Shown here piece after piece: positions 17,000-25,232 of a stretch of DNA of 64,000 nt. The stretch's first letter is position 1, and every line of letters starts with the position of its first letter. The notes beneath the pieces are model-generated. The model worked only from the letters and a program-made list of their open reading frames with translations. It was not told where the DNA came from and searched no databases. The DNA is from CBDDGJ01 sp965227805 (GTDB lineage: Bacteria > Pseudomonadota > Alphaproteobacteria > RS24): the NCBI GenBank assembly GCA_965227805.1, contig CBDDGJ010000003.1:372001-436000 (forward strand), written 5' to 3'. Both the position numbers and the translations under genes were made by a program.

Positions 17000-18293
17000 G
17001 GCTGCCCTTCGCGCCGGACAACATCTTTTGACGACGCTTGGGGAAACGCATAAAATTACGGGAGAGGCAGATGCCGTCCCGCTTGCCTGGCGGCGCAGCG
17101 GCATGTGGGCTTTAAGCGGGTGGAAAAATCAAACAGCACATATGGTTCCATTTGATTTAACAAGCATTGTTGATGGGGCATTGCTGGCGTTAAAATCTTT
17201 TGCGGAGAATCCAAAAAAACTTCCCTTAAATGGAATAATGCTATTGGGTGAACGCGCACGGCTAATGCACTTACACCGCCGGGGGGTTGCGTCACCAAAT
17301 GGCATGTGCCGTATATTAAAAACACATAGTAATTATATCGCATTGAATTTGGCACGCGCCGATGATTGGGGGCTTATTGAGGCATGGTTGGGCAGTCCAG
17401 CGACATGCTGGGCGGATATTTCTGCGCTTACGGCAACCAAAGATGCACAAGCACTTGTTGCACGCGGGAGAGAGCTGGGGCTGCCTGTCGCCTTATCGGC
17501 GCCCGCAGCAGCAAATAATTGGGCTGTATTTCAAAAAGTTAGTCAGCAAGCAATACCGCCGCAAAAGCGTCCCTTGCTTGTTGATTTATCCGGGCTTTGG
17601 GCAGGACCATTAGCCGCAAGCCTGCTTGGCACAATGGGGGCTTTGGTGGTTAAGGTGGAAAGCCTAACGCGCCCCGATGGCGCGCGGCAGGGTAATCAAG
17701 CATTTTATCATCTCATGAACGCAAATAAACACTGTGCCGCATTTGATTTTTCAGATAAAAAAGGGTGCGCTCAGCTTAAAGACCTATGTGCGGCAGCAGA
17801 TATTGTAATAGAAGCCGCGCGCCCGCGTGCCTTGCGCCAACTCGGCATAGATTGCGAAAAATTATTAGCGGCAAAGCCGGGCAAAATATGGCTTAGCTTA
17901 ACGGCCTATGGCCGTTCACATCCGCATTGGGTTGGCTTTGGCGATGATATTGGCGTTGGCGCCGGACTAAGCGCCATGATGGAACATATATGGGGAGCCC
18001 CCTTTTTTGTCGGCGATGCGATTGCTGATCCTGTATCAGGCATAATAGGGGCTTTATCGGTTTGGAGCAAATGGCAACAGGGATGGGGCGGGTTAATTGA
18101 TTTATCCATGCGAGATTGTGTGGCCTATGCGGCTACACATATAGCTTATAATGAAGACACCAAAAAACGGACAATGGAATGGCAGGCCATGGCTGAAATG
18201 GATGATGCCGATTATTACCCCTTAAGACACAGTGCCGGTGTAGTGGAGGCGCTGGGTCAGTCAACAGATGAAGTGATGAAATCATTATGCTGA
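16977..18293 (+). CDS. CaiB/BaiF family CoA-transferase-like protein with a rearranged N-terminus (about 438 aa)
   Basis: The typical family III opening (LLVDLSGLWAGPLAASLLGTMGALVVKVE) occurs only at about residue 200. The first 190 residues contain SGMWALSG, LLGERA, SPNGMCR and NLARADDW. These resemble the part that normally follows the N-terminal domain, so the fold may be circularly permuted. The catalytic Asp appears to be present (LSMRDCV, about D380), unlike in the tandem protein at 11180. The frame overlaps the end of the synthetase gene. GTG at 16977 or TTG at 16986 are the plausible starts, and the exact start is uncertain. CoA transfer or CoA-ester racemisation on a steroid side-chain acid is inferred. 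Confidence 0.72.
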   Translation: MTGLLKNKAALRAGQHLLTTLGETHKITGEADAVPLAWRRSGMWALSGWKNQTAHMVPFDLTSIVDGALLALKSFAENPKKLPLNGIMLLGERARLMHLHRRGVASPNGMCRILKTHSNYIALNLARADDWGLIEAWLGSPATCWADISALTATKDAQALVARGRELGLPVALSAPAAANNWAVFQKVSQQAIPPQKRPLLVDLSGLWAGPLAASLLGTMGALVVKVESLTRPDGARQGNQAFYHLMNANKHCAAFDFSDKKGCAQLKDLCAAADIVIEAARPRALRQLGIDCEKLLAAKPGKIWLSLTAYGRSHPHWVGFGDDIGVGAGLSAMMEHIWGAPFFVGDAIADPVSGIIGALSVWSKWQQGWGGLIDLSMRDCVAYAATHIAYNEDTKKRTMEWQAMAEMDDADYYPLRHSAGVVEALGQSTDEVMKSLC

Positions 18294-19663
18294 TTAAGAA
18301 TGTCGAGGTGCAAAACCAATTATGTGACGTTCGACTAGATGGCGGACGCATTACCCAAATTGGCAAGGGTTTAGAAGCTAATCCTATGACGCCTGTTCTT
18401 AACGGACAAAAAGGCGCATTATTGCCGGGCTTGCACGACCATCATATCCACTTAAATGCCACAGCAGCGGCCATGAATTCACTTAAATGTGGACCACCGC
18501 ATATTCACACACAAGAGGAGCTTATTCATACCTTAACAACGGCACCCGGCATAGGGTGGCTACGTGGCGTTGGCTATCATGATAGCGTTGCGGGCGCGAT
18601 AAACCGAGATTGGCTAGACCGCTATGTGCCAGACCGTCCGGTGCGTATTCAGCATCGCAGTGGCCGTTTATGGATATTAAACAGCCTTGCCTTAAATACA
18701 CTTGAAATGACTACACCTGATGATGGGCGTTTGCTTGATGATGACATGGCGATACGTGCGCACCACAGGCGCGCCGCGATACAGCCTGATCTTATGCCTT
18801 TAATTAAACAGCTTCACCGTTTCGGCATTACAGGTGTGACAGAGGTAACACCGGATAATGACATTGCGATATTTACACATTACGCAAAATTTGCCGACCA
18901 GTTAAACTTATGTATCATGGGCGGGGCAGATTTACACAAGATTAGCTTTGAAAAAGCGGCGGGTTCACCCGCATATGTGGGTGCGCTTAAAATTCATAAT
19001 CATGAAAATGCCCTTCCAGCGCTTGATGAGTTGGCAAGCGTTATTGCAGATGCACACGCGCATAAACGTCCGGTTGCCATTCATGCCGTAACAAGGGCCG
19101 AGTTAATGCTGAGTCTGGCCGCGCTTGAAGAGGCAGGCATTTATGCAGGCGACCGGATCGAACATGCGGCGATTGCAGATGAAACAGCGATTGCATGGAT
19201 GAAGAAATTAGGTGTAATTGTAGTTACACAACCACATTTTATTGGTGAACGCCAAGCGGCTTATCGGGCGGAGGTGGATAAAACAGATTTACCCTATTTA
19301 TGGCCTTTGGGCTCATTCTTAAATGCAGGCTTATGCGTGGCAGCAGGGAGCGATTCACCCTTTGGGGGGCTTAACCCATGGCAGGCAATGGCATGGGCAA
19401 TATCGCGCCCAGCAGATTTAGGGGCTGATGAAGCCATATCACCGGAACAAGCACTAACGCTTTACACAAAACCGCCTATGGATGCAGGCGCATCGGGGCG
19501 CAAAATTTGTGTCGGGGCACAGGCAGATATGTGCTTACTCAATCGTCCATGGCATGCCGCCCGCAAAAACTTAGTCACGGTGAGCGTAAAAGCCACATGG
19601 GTTTCAGGACGCCTGGTTTATGATGCAATTTCATCGACTAAACCCCATGCTAAAGCTGTTTGA
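18287..19663 (+). CDS. Amidohydrolase family protein, YtcJ/Amidohydro_3-like (458 aa)
   Basis: This is a metal-dependent hydrolase of the amidohydrolase superfamily. The metal site appears in GLHDHHIHL (HxH after the first strand), in AIHAVTRAE and RIEHA, and in AAGSDSPFGG for the final Asp. The ATG at 18287 overlaps the upstream stop by 7 bases, so it is translationally coupled to the CaiB-like gene. Such an enzyme is unusual in known steroid clusters; hydrolysis of a cyclic ester, lactone or amide would fit. Its last 46 bp overlap the 3' end of the convergent crotonase gene at 19618. Confidence 0.82.
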   Translation: MLIKNVEVQNQLCDVRLDGGRITQIGKGLEANPMTPVLNGQKGALLPGLHDHHIHLNATAAAMNSLKCGPPHIHTQEELIHTLTTAPGIGWLRGVGYHDSVAGAINRDWLDRYVPDRPVRIQHRSGRLWILNSLALNTLEMTTPDDGRLLDDDMAIRAHHRRAAIQPDLMPLIKQLHRFGITGVTEVTPDNDIAIFTHYAKFADQLNLCIMGGADLHKISFEKAAGSPAYVGALKIHNHENALPALDELASVIADAHAHKRPVAIHAVTRAELMLSLAALEEAGIYAGDRIEHAAIADETAIAWMKKLGVIVVTQPHFIGERQAAYRAEVDKTDLPYLWPLGSFLNAGLCVAAGSDSPFGGLNPWQAMAWAISRPADLGADEAISPEQALTLYTKPPMDAGASGRKICVGAQADMCLLNRPWHAARKNLVTVSVKATWVSGRLVYDAISSTKPHAKAV

Positions 19664-20604
19664 GCGTTAATCCGCTTCATTGAAAGTGCCATAAAGGCTG
19701 TGCGTTGTCTGCCAATGCGATGACATATGCTGGCTGTGCCACCAGCACCTGGAATAAGACCATATTTAAGCTCGGGCAGTTGAAACCACGCCCCTTTTGT
19801 TGCGCTTAGCTTACCAGCAAATGCCGCCATTTCAGCGCCAGCGCCGATGGCCGCGCCATGAACATATATATGCAAGCGCTCAGTTAGCTGGGCAAGCCGC
19901 CATGCCGGTAGGCGCAAACTACGGATCCAATGTGCCATAGTTGGATTTGCAACATGACCAAACTCCGCGACATCCCCCCCTATGGAAAAACAACGCCCAT
20001 TTCCGCGAAGTATAATAGGCGAAAGGGATAAATCGGTTAAAGCCAAATCAAGCGCCGCGCATAAAGCATCACGCATTATAACACCAAGCGCATTTAACCT
20101 TTCCGGATCATTTAGCTGTAAGTCCATCTGGCCATTCTCAATGGCGATGGAAACAATAGATGAAGCAGGCACTTTAGATGGCGCAGATGGTTTTGGCGCG
20201 GTTATATCTTTATAGTTGATTTGCCAGCGTTGAAATTCTGGCCCCTGCTGCAAGCTCGCATAAGCAAAACTTTCAGCTATTAGTGTGTCACGCAAGTCAA
20301 GATTTTGCGTTATACGTAAATGCTGAACGAGTATCATCGCCGCAAAGGGCGCGGCCTTAATATTTGATATAATCGTGTCAAGATCTTTATCATTTTCTAA
20401 CACAATATCACACGCCGCCCCAAGCGCCCCCGCCCCAAGCCCAATAATAGGGCATGGCAAGCCCGTAAGCCAATTTTTATGGTCTATATGTGTATTGTCT
20501 AATTCAATAATCAGGTAAGGGTATTGCGCATGTGGCCCAAAGCAATCGCGTGTGGCGTGATCAATAGCCATCATAGCAAGCATATCTGCCGTTATAATCT
20601 GCAC
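19618..20604 (-). CDS. Enoyl-CoA hydratase/isomerase (crotonase) family protein with N-terminal extension (328 aa)
   Basis: The C-terminal part (about residues 145-328) is a crotonase domain. It has NGRCFSIGGDVAEFG as the first oxyanion segment and GAAIGAGAEMAAFAGKL as the second, then LPELKYGLIPGAGGT. The first 140 residues look like a degenerate extra domain (LPCPIIGLGAGALGAACDIV and AESFAYASLQQGPEF) also found in some actinobacterial relatives. Hydration or isomerisation of an unsaturated acyl-CoA in the side-chain route is likely. It is divergent from the TetR gene across a promoter that holds a palindromic operator. Confidence 0.8.
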   Translation of the reverse strand: MQIITADMLAMMAIDHATRDCFGPHAQYPYLIIELDNTHIDHKNWLTGLPCPIIGLGAGALGAACDIVLENDKDLDTIISNIKAAPFAAMILVQHLRITQNLDLRDTLIAESFAYASLQQGPEFQRWQINYKDITAPKPSAPSKVPASSIVSIAIENGQMDLQLNDPERLNALGVIMRDALCAALDLALTDLSLSPIILRGNGRCFSIGGDVAEFGHVANPTMAHWIRSLRLPAWRLAQLTERLHIYVHGAAIGAGAEMAAFAGKLSATKGAWFQLPELKYGLIPGAGGTASICHRIGRQRTAFMALSMKRINAQTALAWGLVDEIAS

Positions 20605-20714
20605 ACATTTTCCCTTATTATATTCGCCCGTAATGCTTTATGAAAAACTAAAAATATAAGTTTTGCAAGGTTTTTATGTTTTATAATTGACAAGTTTGGT
20701 TTTTTTTCTTAACG

Positions 20715-20732
20715 TTTCCGAATAATATTCGA
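20715..20732. promoter_or_regulatory. Candidate TetR operator at the TetR/crotonase promoter
   Basis: TTTCCGAATAATATTCGA contains the perfect 13-bp palindrome CGAATAATATTCG (20719-20731), ending 4 bp before the ATG at 20736. A second match is at 11078-11095. Its position would let the regulator repress itself, the P450-Rieske genes downstream and the divergent crotonase gene. A TAATAT -10-like hexamer lies inside the palindrome. Confidence 0.65.
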
Positions 20733-20735
20733 TAA

Positions 20736-21452
20736 ATGGCAGTAATTACAAAAATTATGACGAATGCAAAAAAACAAGTGGTTTATGGGCGCCCCAGATT
20801 ATTAACGCATGAGCAGATTTTAGAAGGGGCTCTTACCATTGGATTGCAGGGCTTAACAATCAAAAAACTTGCCGATCATTTACAAGTTGGCGCGGCAACG
20901 CTTTATCACTATTGGAAAAGCCGTAAGGAACTTGTGCAAGCTGCCGCTGTTTATGCCTTATCAGATATTGAACTCCCCGAAAACACCGGACAACATTGGT
21001 CGCTCTATACACAACAATATGTGGAGTGTGTTGCGACTATATTGAGCGAAAACCCATCGCTCCTGAACAGCTATCATTTTATGGATTTTGGAATGGAGAT
21101 CCAATTCAAGATTATCGAACAATTTCTTGAGGTGATGGTGGACACACATGGCTTTACCCCGGCTGACGCCATGCGCCTTCTTAATATTGTTGGCATGGCT
21201 GCCTTTGCCGGTGCCGTTGAAAAGCTACGGCAGGAAGAATTCGAATTACACGATGAAACCATGCAGACAGCTGTTCAGCGTCAATTCAATCAGATAAATA
21301 TAGAAGAGTTTCCGCTAACGGCGGGTGTTCTTAATATTTATACGGCACCGCCTGAAGAAAAAATCAATACAATTTTACATGCAGCATTGTGCTCAATCGC
21401 ACGCGAACGCGGCGAGCCAGAAGAAAATATTTTACCGGATAGTAAAAGGTAA
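20736..21452 (+). CDS. TetR family transcriptional regulator (238 aa)
   Basis: The N-terminal helix-turn-helix is at about residues 25-70 (LTIKKLADHLQVGAATLYHYWKSR region), with the usual A-x-L-x-x-H-Y motif. The rest is a helical ligand-binding domain. No Shine-Dalgarno sequence precedes ATG 20736 or the alternative ATG at 20757, so the mRNA may be leaderless or poorly translated. It is followed after 24 bp by the P450 gene. By position it is the local regulator of side-chain and P450 functions, with a steroid or its CoA ester as likely ligand, in the way KstR works. It is not recognisably KstR itself. Confidence 0.85.
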   Translation: MAVITKIMTNAKKQVVYGRPRLLTHEQILEGALTIGLQGLTIKKLADHLQVGAATLYHYWKSRKELVQAAAVYALSDIELPENTGQHWSLYTQQYVECVATILSENPSLLNSYHFMDFGMEIQFKIIEQFLEVMVDTHGFTPADAMRLLNIVGMAAFAGAVEKLRQEEFELHDETMQTAVQRQFNQINIEEFPLTAGVLNIYTAPPEEKINTILHAALCSIARERGEPEENILPDSKR

Positions 21453-21476
21453 TTATTAAAAAAGGAATTAAACGCA

Positions 21477-22865
21477 ATGACCGAAACACATAAATCTATC
21501 CCAGATGTTAAGGGCCTACCTTTTATCGGCAATACTTTGAGCATGGCCAAAGATCCTGCTGCATTTTTTGTGCGCTGCTATCGCGAATATGGACCGGTTT
21601 TTCGTATCAATGTTTTTGGCCGTAAAACTTATGTAATTGCGGGGTCTGAGGCGAGTAAGTTTATGAGCACACCAGCCGGCAGAAATGGTTTACGTTCGCG
21701 CGAATTTTGGCAGGATTTTGTTGATTATTATGGGGCTTCAAAAGCATTAGTGCAAGCCGATGGTGATGAACACCGTCAATTACGTGCTGTGATGCGCGAA
21801 GGCTATTCACCCAAAGCCATTTATGGGCGTTATCATAATGTCGTTGATTTTATTGATACATCAATTACGCGTGACTGGGCGGTAGGCACTCGGGTGCCGG
21901 TTGTCGAGGCATTTCAATATATGATTGTCCATATTATTGGTGAAATTATGTGCGGCTATGCCCCCATTGAATATGTTAGGGATATTCGCACCAATATCTT
22001 ATTTTTGCTAAATGTTTTGGTAACCCGACAGCGCCCGAAATTTATGCTGAAGCATAGAAAATTCAAAAAAGCTACCAAGCGCTTTGATAGTTTTGGACGC
22101 AAACTGGTTGAAGAGTTTCTAGAGCATGCCGAGAAGGGGACATTGCCCAAAAATTTGCTCGGCGATATTATGCGGGCACATATTGATGATCCGGATATGT
22201 TTCAAGCCCGTGATTTACAATTATTGCTTAGCGGCCCATTTGTAGCGGGGCTGGATACGGTTGCGAATACCTTAGCATCAACCATTTATGGTATTTTGAA
22301 AACACCAGGGGTGGTGGCCAAAGTGCAGCAGGAAGCTGAAGCTTTATTTGCCAAAGATTATATAACAGAAAAGGACGTCCAGTCGTTAGATTATATTCTC
22401 TGTTGTGCGAAAGAGGCGATGCGTTTATGGCCGGTTGCGGTGGCACAAATGCGCACAACCGTGCATGAATTAGACTTTGAAGGCACTAAAATTCCTGCTG
22501 AAGAAATGATTTATATTGGCACGAGTGTGCCGCATTTTATGGAAGAGTTTTTTCCTGACCCGAAAAAGTTTGACCCAACACGCTTTAATGATGAACGCCA
22601 GGAACATACAAAACCGGGGGCATATACGCCATTTGGCCGTGGGCCACATACCTGCCTTGGGCGAAACCTGGCCGAGGTTTTGATGGGCGTCATTATAGCA
22701 CGTTTATTTTATCGACTTGACCTTAGCTTAGAAACACCAAATTATGTCCTGAAAACCAAATCGGCACCGACACCGGGACCATCAACACGTTTTGCTGTTA
22801 AAGTCAATAATATCCGTAAACAAGCGGTGCCAATCAACCCTGAACCATTAGGAGATGTAGCATGA
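21477..22865 (+). CDS. Cytochrome P450 (462 aa)
   Basis: This is a heme-thiolate monooxygenase. The heme-binding motif is PFGRGPHTCLG with the axial ligand C393. The I-helix motif is AGLDTVANTL, where the usual Thr pair reads D-T, and the K-helix ExxR is KEAMRLWP. The N-terminus (GLPFIGNTLSMAKDP) is of the soluble bacterial type. AAGGAA precedes the ATG. It overlaps the next gene by 4 bp. In sterol degraders a P450 (CYP125 or CYP142) oxidises the terminal side-chain carbon; this protein could play that role but is not clearly of those families. Electrons probably come from the ferredoxin at 10702. Confidence 0.9.
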   Translation: MTETHKSIPDVKGLPFIGNTLSMAKDPAAFFVRCYREYGPVFRINVFGRKTYVIAGSEASKFMSTPAGRNGLRSREFWQDFVDYYGASKALVQADGDEHRQLRAVMREGYSPKAIYGRYHNVVDFIDTSITRDWAVGTRVPVVEAFQYMIVHIIGEIMCGYAPIEYVRDIRTNILFLLNVLVTRQRPKFMLKHRKFKKATKRFDSFGRKLVEEFLEHAEKGTLPKNLLGDIMRAHIDDPDMFQARDLQLLLSGPFVAGLDTVANTLASTIYGILKTPGVVAKVQQEAEALFAKDYITEKDVQSLDYILCCAKEAMRLWPVAVAQMRTTVHELDFEGTKIPAEEMIYIGTSVPHFMEEFFPDPKKFDPTRFNDERQEHTKPGAYTPFGRGPHTCLGRNLAEVLMGVIIARLFYRLDLSLETPNYVLKTKSAPTPGPSTRFAVKVNNIRKQAVPINPEPLGDVA

Positions 22866-23863
22866 GTGAAACTGCAAATATTGAATATATCCAAAGAGGC
22901 CCCGAGCTCGAACGGTGCCCCTTCCCTATTCCCTTTGGCTGGTATGTTATGGACTTATCAGAGAATTTGGAAAAAGGCGACGTCCGTAACATCAAGGCCT
23001 TATCAAGCGAGTGGGTTATCTTTCGAACCGAAGGCGGGCATGTAGGGGTTGTTGACCCCTATTGCCCACATTTGGGCGCGCATTTGGGACATGGCGGAAA
23101 AATTGTCGGTGATAATTTGCAATGTCCCTTCCATAATTGGGAGTTTGACCATGAAGGCTGGTGTAAAAAAATACCTTATGGCAAGGTGATGCCGGGTATT
23201 GCAAAGAAAAAACCTGTTTTACAGGCTCTACCCGTGCAAGAAAAATATGGCTTAATCTGGGCATGGTATCATCCTGAAGGTGAAGCCCCTTCTTTTGATG
23301 TGCCAGATGTTCGTGAGTTTATGGAAGATGGCCATGTCCCCGTCCGTCGCGGCTGTTGGGATATTAGCACCTGCCTTCAGGAGCTAGGTGAAAATTCTGT
23401 TGATACGCCCCATTTGAAATTCCTGCATGGCGCCCCAATCATTCCGGATGTTGAGGCAAATATTGACGATAAGGTTTTTCACTTCAATATTCTTGATGGC
23501 TATATTGTCGGCGAAGTCCACGGACCGGGTGCACAGATTGTGCGCCATAGCACTAATGGTGTTTCGGTGCTAATGTTTTCAACCCCCTTACCACTTGATG
23601 AAGAAAATACGCGTGTGCGCATGCATTTTACATTTAAGGATTATCCGGAAGGGTCGGAAGAACGTGCAACTGCCGAACATTTATATAGTCATAGTATCGG
23701 CGAGGCTGAAGGCGAAGAATCGAAAGGCTTTGCTGAAGTCGATTTGCTTGTTTGGGATAATAAAAAATATCGCCCTAACCCGCTTTTATGCGATGGCGAT
23801 GGCCCGATTATGCTGTGGCGTGAATATTATAATAAGTTCTATAGAGAACCGAAAAATCAATAA
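22862..23863 (+). CDS. Rieske [2Fe-2S] oxygenase, KshA/Neverland-like (333 aa)
   Basis: This is the oxygenase component of a Rieske non-heme iron enzyme. The Rieske cluster ligands are C68-x-H70 and C88-x2-H91 (YCPHLGAHLG and CPFHNWEF). The mononuclear iron site is ENSVDTPHLKFLHG, with N178, D181, H184 and H189. It shares the KshA and sterol 7-desaturase (Neverland/DAF-36) layout, including the longer HLG-x-HLGHGG loop. It is translationally coupled to the P450 and under the same TetR gene, which suggests a sterol-level reaction different from that of the KshA at 25233. The position hydroxylated or desaturated is unknown. Confidence 0.85.
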   Translation: MSETANIEYIQRGPELERCPFPIPFGWYVMDLSENLEKGDVRNIKALSSEWVIFRTEGGHVGVVDPYCPHLGAHLGHGGKIVGDNLQCPFHNWEFDHEGWCKKIPYGKVMPGIAKKKPVLQALPVQEKYGLIWAWYHPEGEAPSFDVPDVREFMEDGHVPVRRGCWDISTCLQELGENSVDTPHLKFLHGAPIIPDVEANIDDKVFHFNILDGYIVGEVHGPGAQIVRHSTNGVSVLMFSTPLPLDEENTRVRMHFTFKDYPEGSEERATAEHLYSHSIGEAEGEESKGFAEVDLLVWDNKKYRPNPLLCDGDGPIMLWREYYNKFYREPKNQ

Positions 23864-23902
23864 TCTTAGATTTTCATACCTACTCTATATAGATAAGGCT
23901 AT

Positions 23903-23945
23903 CAAATAATATGTGCGTTGTTGCAAAGCGCGTGCATATTATTTG
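23903..23945. terminator. Stem-loop in the convergent Rieske/Lrp gap, likely two-way terminator
   Basis: CAAATAATATG (23903-23913) pairs with CATATTATTTG (23935-23945). TGCG and CGTG can extend the stem with two G-T pairs around a loop of about 13 bases. It lies in the 117-bp gap between the stop codons of the Rieske gene and the convergent Lrp gene. The AT-rich arms give A- and T-rich flanks on both strands, as expected for a bidirectional terminator. Confidence 0.6.
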
Positions 23946-23980
23946 TGGCTACTCATCGACATGGTGTAAGCAGAATATAA

Positions 23981-24445
23981 TTATTCAACGATTTTTGCCA
24001 AACCGCTATTATATTTAATAACCTGTGAAATAATGGTCGTTTCAACATGGCGCACACCCGCAATCGCTAAAATTTTATCGCTTGCTACCTTTTGCACTTG
24101 CTCTAACCCAGAAAATAATCCGATTGCTAATATATCAAACCGGCCTAGTAAAATAAGCACCGCATTGATTTCATCAAGCGTCGTAATCTTTGCAGCTGTT
24201 TGTTCAATCATGTTGTGTTCGGCATCAATGCCAATGAAAGCTAATTGTGGCTTATCCATATAAGACATATTGGTAATGGCCGTAATGCGCATATAGCCAG
24301 ATTTTTCCAGTCGTTTTATGCGTGCACGCACTGTCCCTTCCGTAATGTTAAGCTCTGTGGCAATCGCACGATTGCTAATGCGCGCATCTTGCGCAAGCAT
24401 TGTCATAAGTTTTTTATCAATTTCATCAATAGGGCGTGTTTGCAT
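23981..24445 (-). CDS. Lrp/AsnC family transcriptional regulator (154 aa)
   Basis: The N-terminal winged helix-turn-helix is clear (IDEIDKKLMTMLAQDARISNRAIATEL, then TVRARIKRLEKSGYM). It is followed by a RAM-type ligand and oligomerisation domain. The ATG shares one base with the stop of the upstream regulator gene (TAATG), so the pair is translationally coupled. Family members form dimers to hexadecamers and bind small effectors, often amino acids. Here the position beside kshA suggests control of steroid genes, possibly with an unusual effector. The paired arrangement allows hetero-oligomers. Confidence 0.88.
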   Translation of the reverse strand: MQTRPIDEIDKKLMTMLAQDARISNRAIATELNITEGTVRARIKRLEKSGYMRITAITNMSYMDKPQLAFIGIDAEHNMIEQTAAKITTLDEINAVLILLGRFDILAIGLFSGLEQVQKVASDKILAIAGVRHVETTIISQVIKYNSGLAKIVE

Positions 24446-24897
24446 TAGATTGGCGCCACATCAAACTCAAATTTAACAACATCAACCGCAATAGAAGGGG
24501 CAAGGCTACGTATGCCTTTAATTTTGGAAAAATGGTTCAATAGAAGGTCTTGCAATTCATCTATCGTTTCTAACATAACAAGAAGTTCTATATCGTGTTT
24601 GCCAACACATAATTGCACGCTTGTAACTTGTGGGATTGTCGCTAGATTTTTCGCAACTTCGCTTGTTTTGCGCCCTTTTACATCCACGCCGATTGGCAGT
24701 AATATGTTATAATTAAAGGCGCTAAAATCGGTAACGGCAACAATTTTCATTGCATTAGCTTTTGTCATGCGGCGTATGCGCGATGTAACAAGCGACGTTG
24801 CAACACCAAGCGACGCAGCAATTTTTTGATTGCTCATGCGCCCATCTTTTTTAAGTGTTTTCACAATTTTTTTATCAAGATCACTAAACTGATACAT
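24445..24897 (-). CDS. Lrp/AsnC family transcriptional regulator (150 aa)
   Basis: This is a second Lrp/AsnC protein, starting YQFSDLDKKIVKTLKKDGR and with the recognition region GVATSLVTSRIRRM. The C-terminal RAM domain is complete. It is the first gene of the two-regulator operon and is divergent from kshA. The candidate palindrome at 24983-25009 lies 86 bp upstream of its start and 224 bp upstream of kshA. It is only moderately similar to its neighbour, so the pair is an old duplication or a functional partnership rather than a recent copy. Confidence 0.88.
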   Translation of the reverse strand: MYQFSDLDKKIVKTLKKDGRMSNQKIAASLGVATSLVTSRIRRMTKANAMKIVAVTDFSAFNYNILLPIGVDVKGRKTSEVAKNLATIPQVTSVQLCVGKHDIELLVMLETIDELQDLLLNHFSKIKGIRSLAPSIAVDVVKFEFDVAPI

Positions 24898-25232
24898 TGC
24901 TTTTCCCTATCATAAAATAGCATAATTTGGGGATGAAAATTAAAATAATTCGTCCCACGCATATAGAACCCTCATGATATATGCGTATTTTTTTAGCATT
25001 TTTCTACGCGATTACCAATATATTAACACTATTTATGTTCACATTCGTAATTTCTTGAGCATATTTTAAGAAAAAGCTGGAAATTTATATATCTGCATGT
25101 ATAATTATTTTGCTGTGATAAGCTAAATAATATGCACGTAATGTGTAAGCCAAAATGCGCTATGCTTTCAAAAAATTTGATAAAAATACACGATAAATAA
25201 CAACAAGATAGGTAACAAAAAGGGAGAGACAA
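24898..25232. promoter_or_regulatory. Divergent promoter region between the Lrp pair and kshA
   Basis: This 335-bp AT-rich region separates divergent genes and contains no open frame of interest. It holds the CGTA palindrome at 24983-25009. The kshA start is preceded by GGGAGAG. The leader between the palindrome and kshA is long (over 200 bp), which leaves room for further regulator binding. I see no riboswitch-like fold by eye. Confidence 0.6.
24983..25009. promoter_or_regulatory. Candidate operator, CGTA...TACG palindrome, site 2
   Basis: GCGTATTTTTTTAGCATTTT followed by TCTACGC has inverted GCGTA and TACGC ends and an AT-rich centre with GCA. It lies between the divergent Lrp regulator genes and kshA. 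The left half matches sites 1 and 5, and the right half (AGCAT to TACG) matches the site at 48485-48510. Confidence 0.55.
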
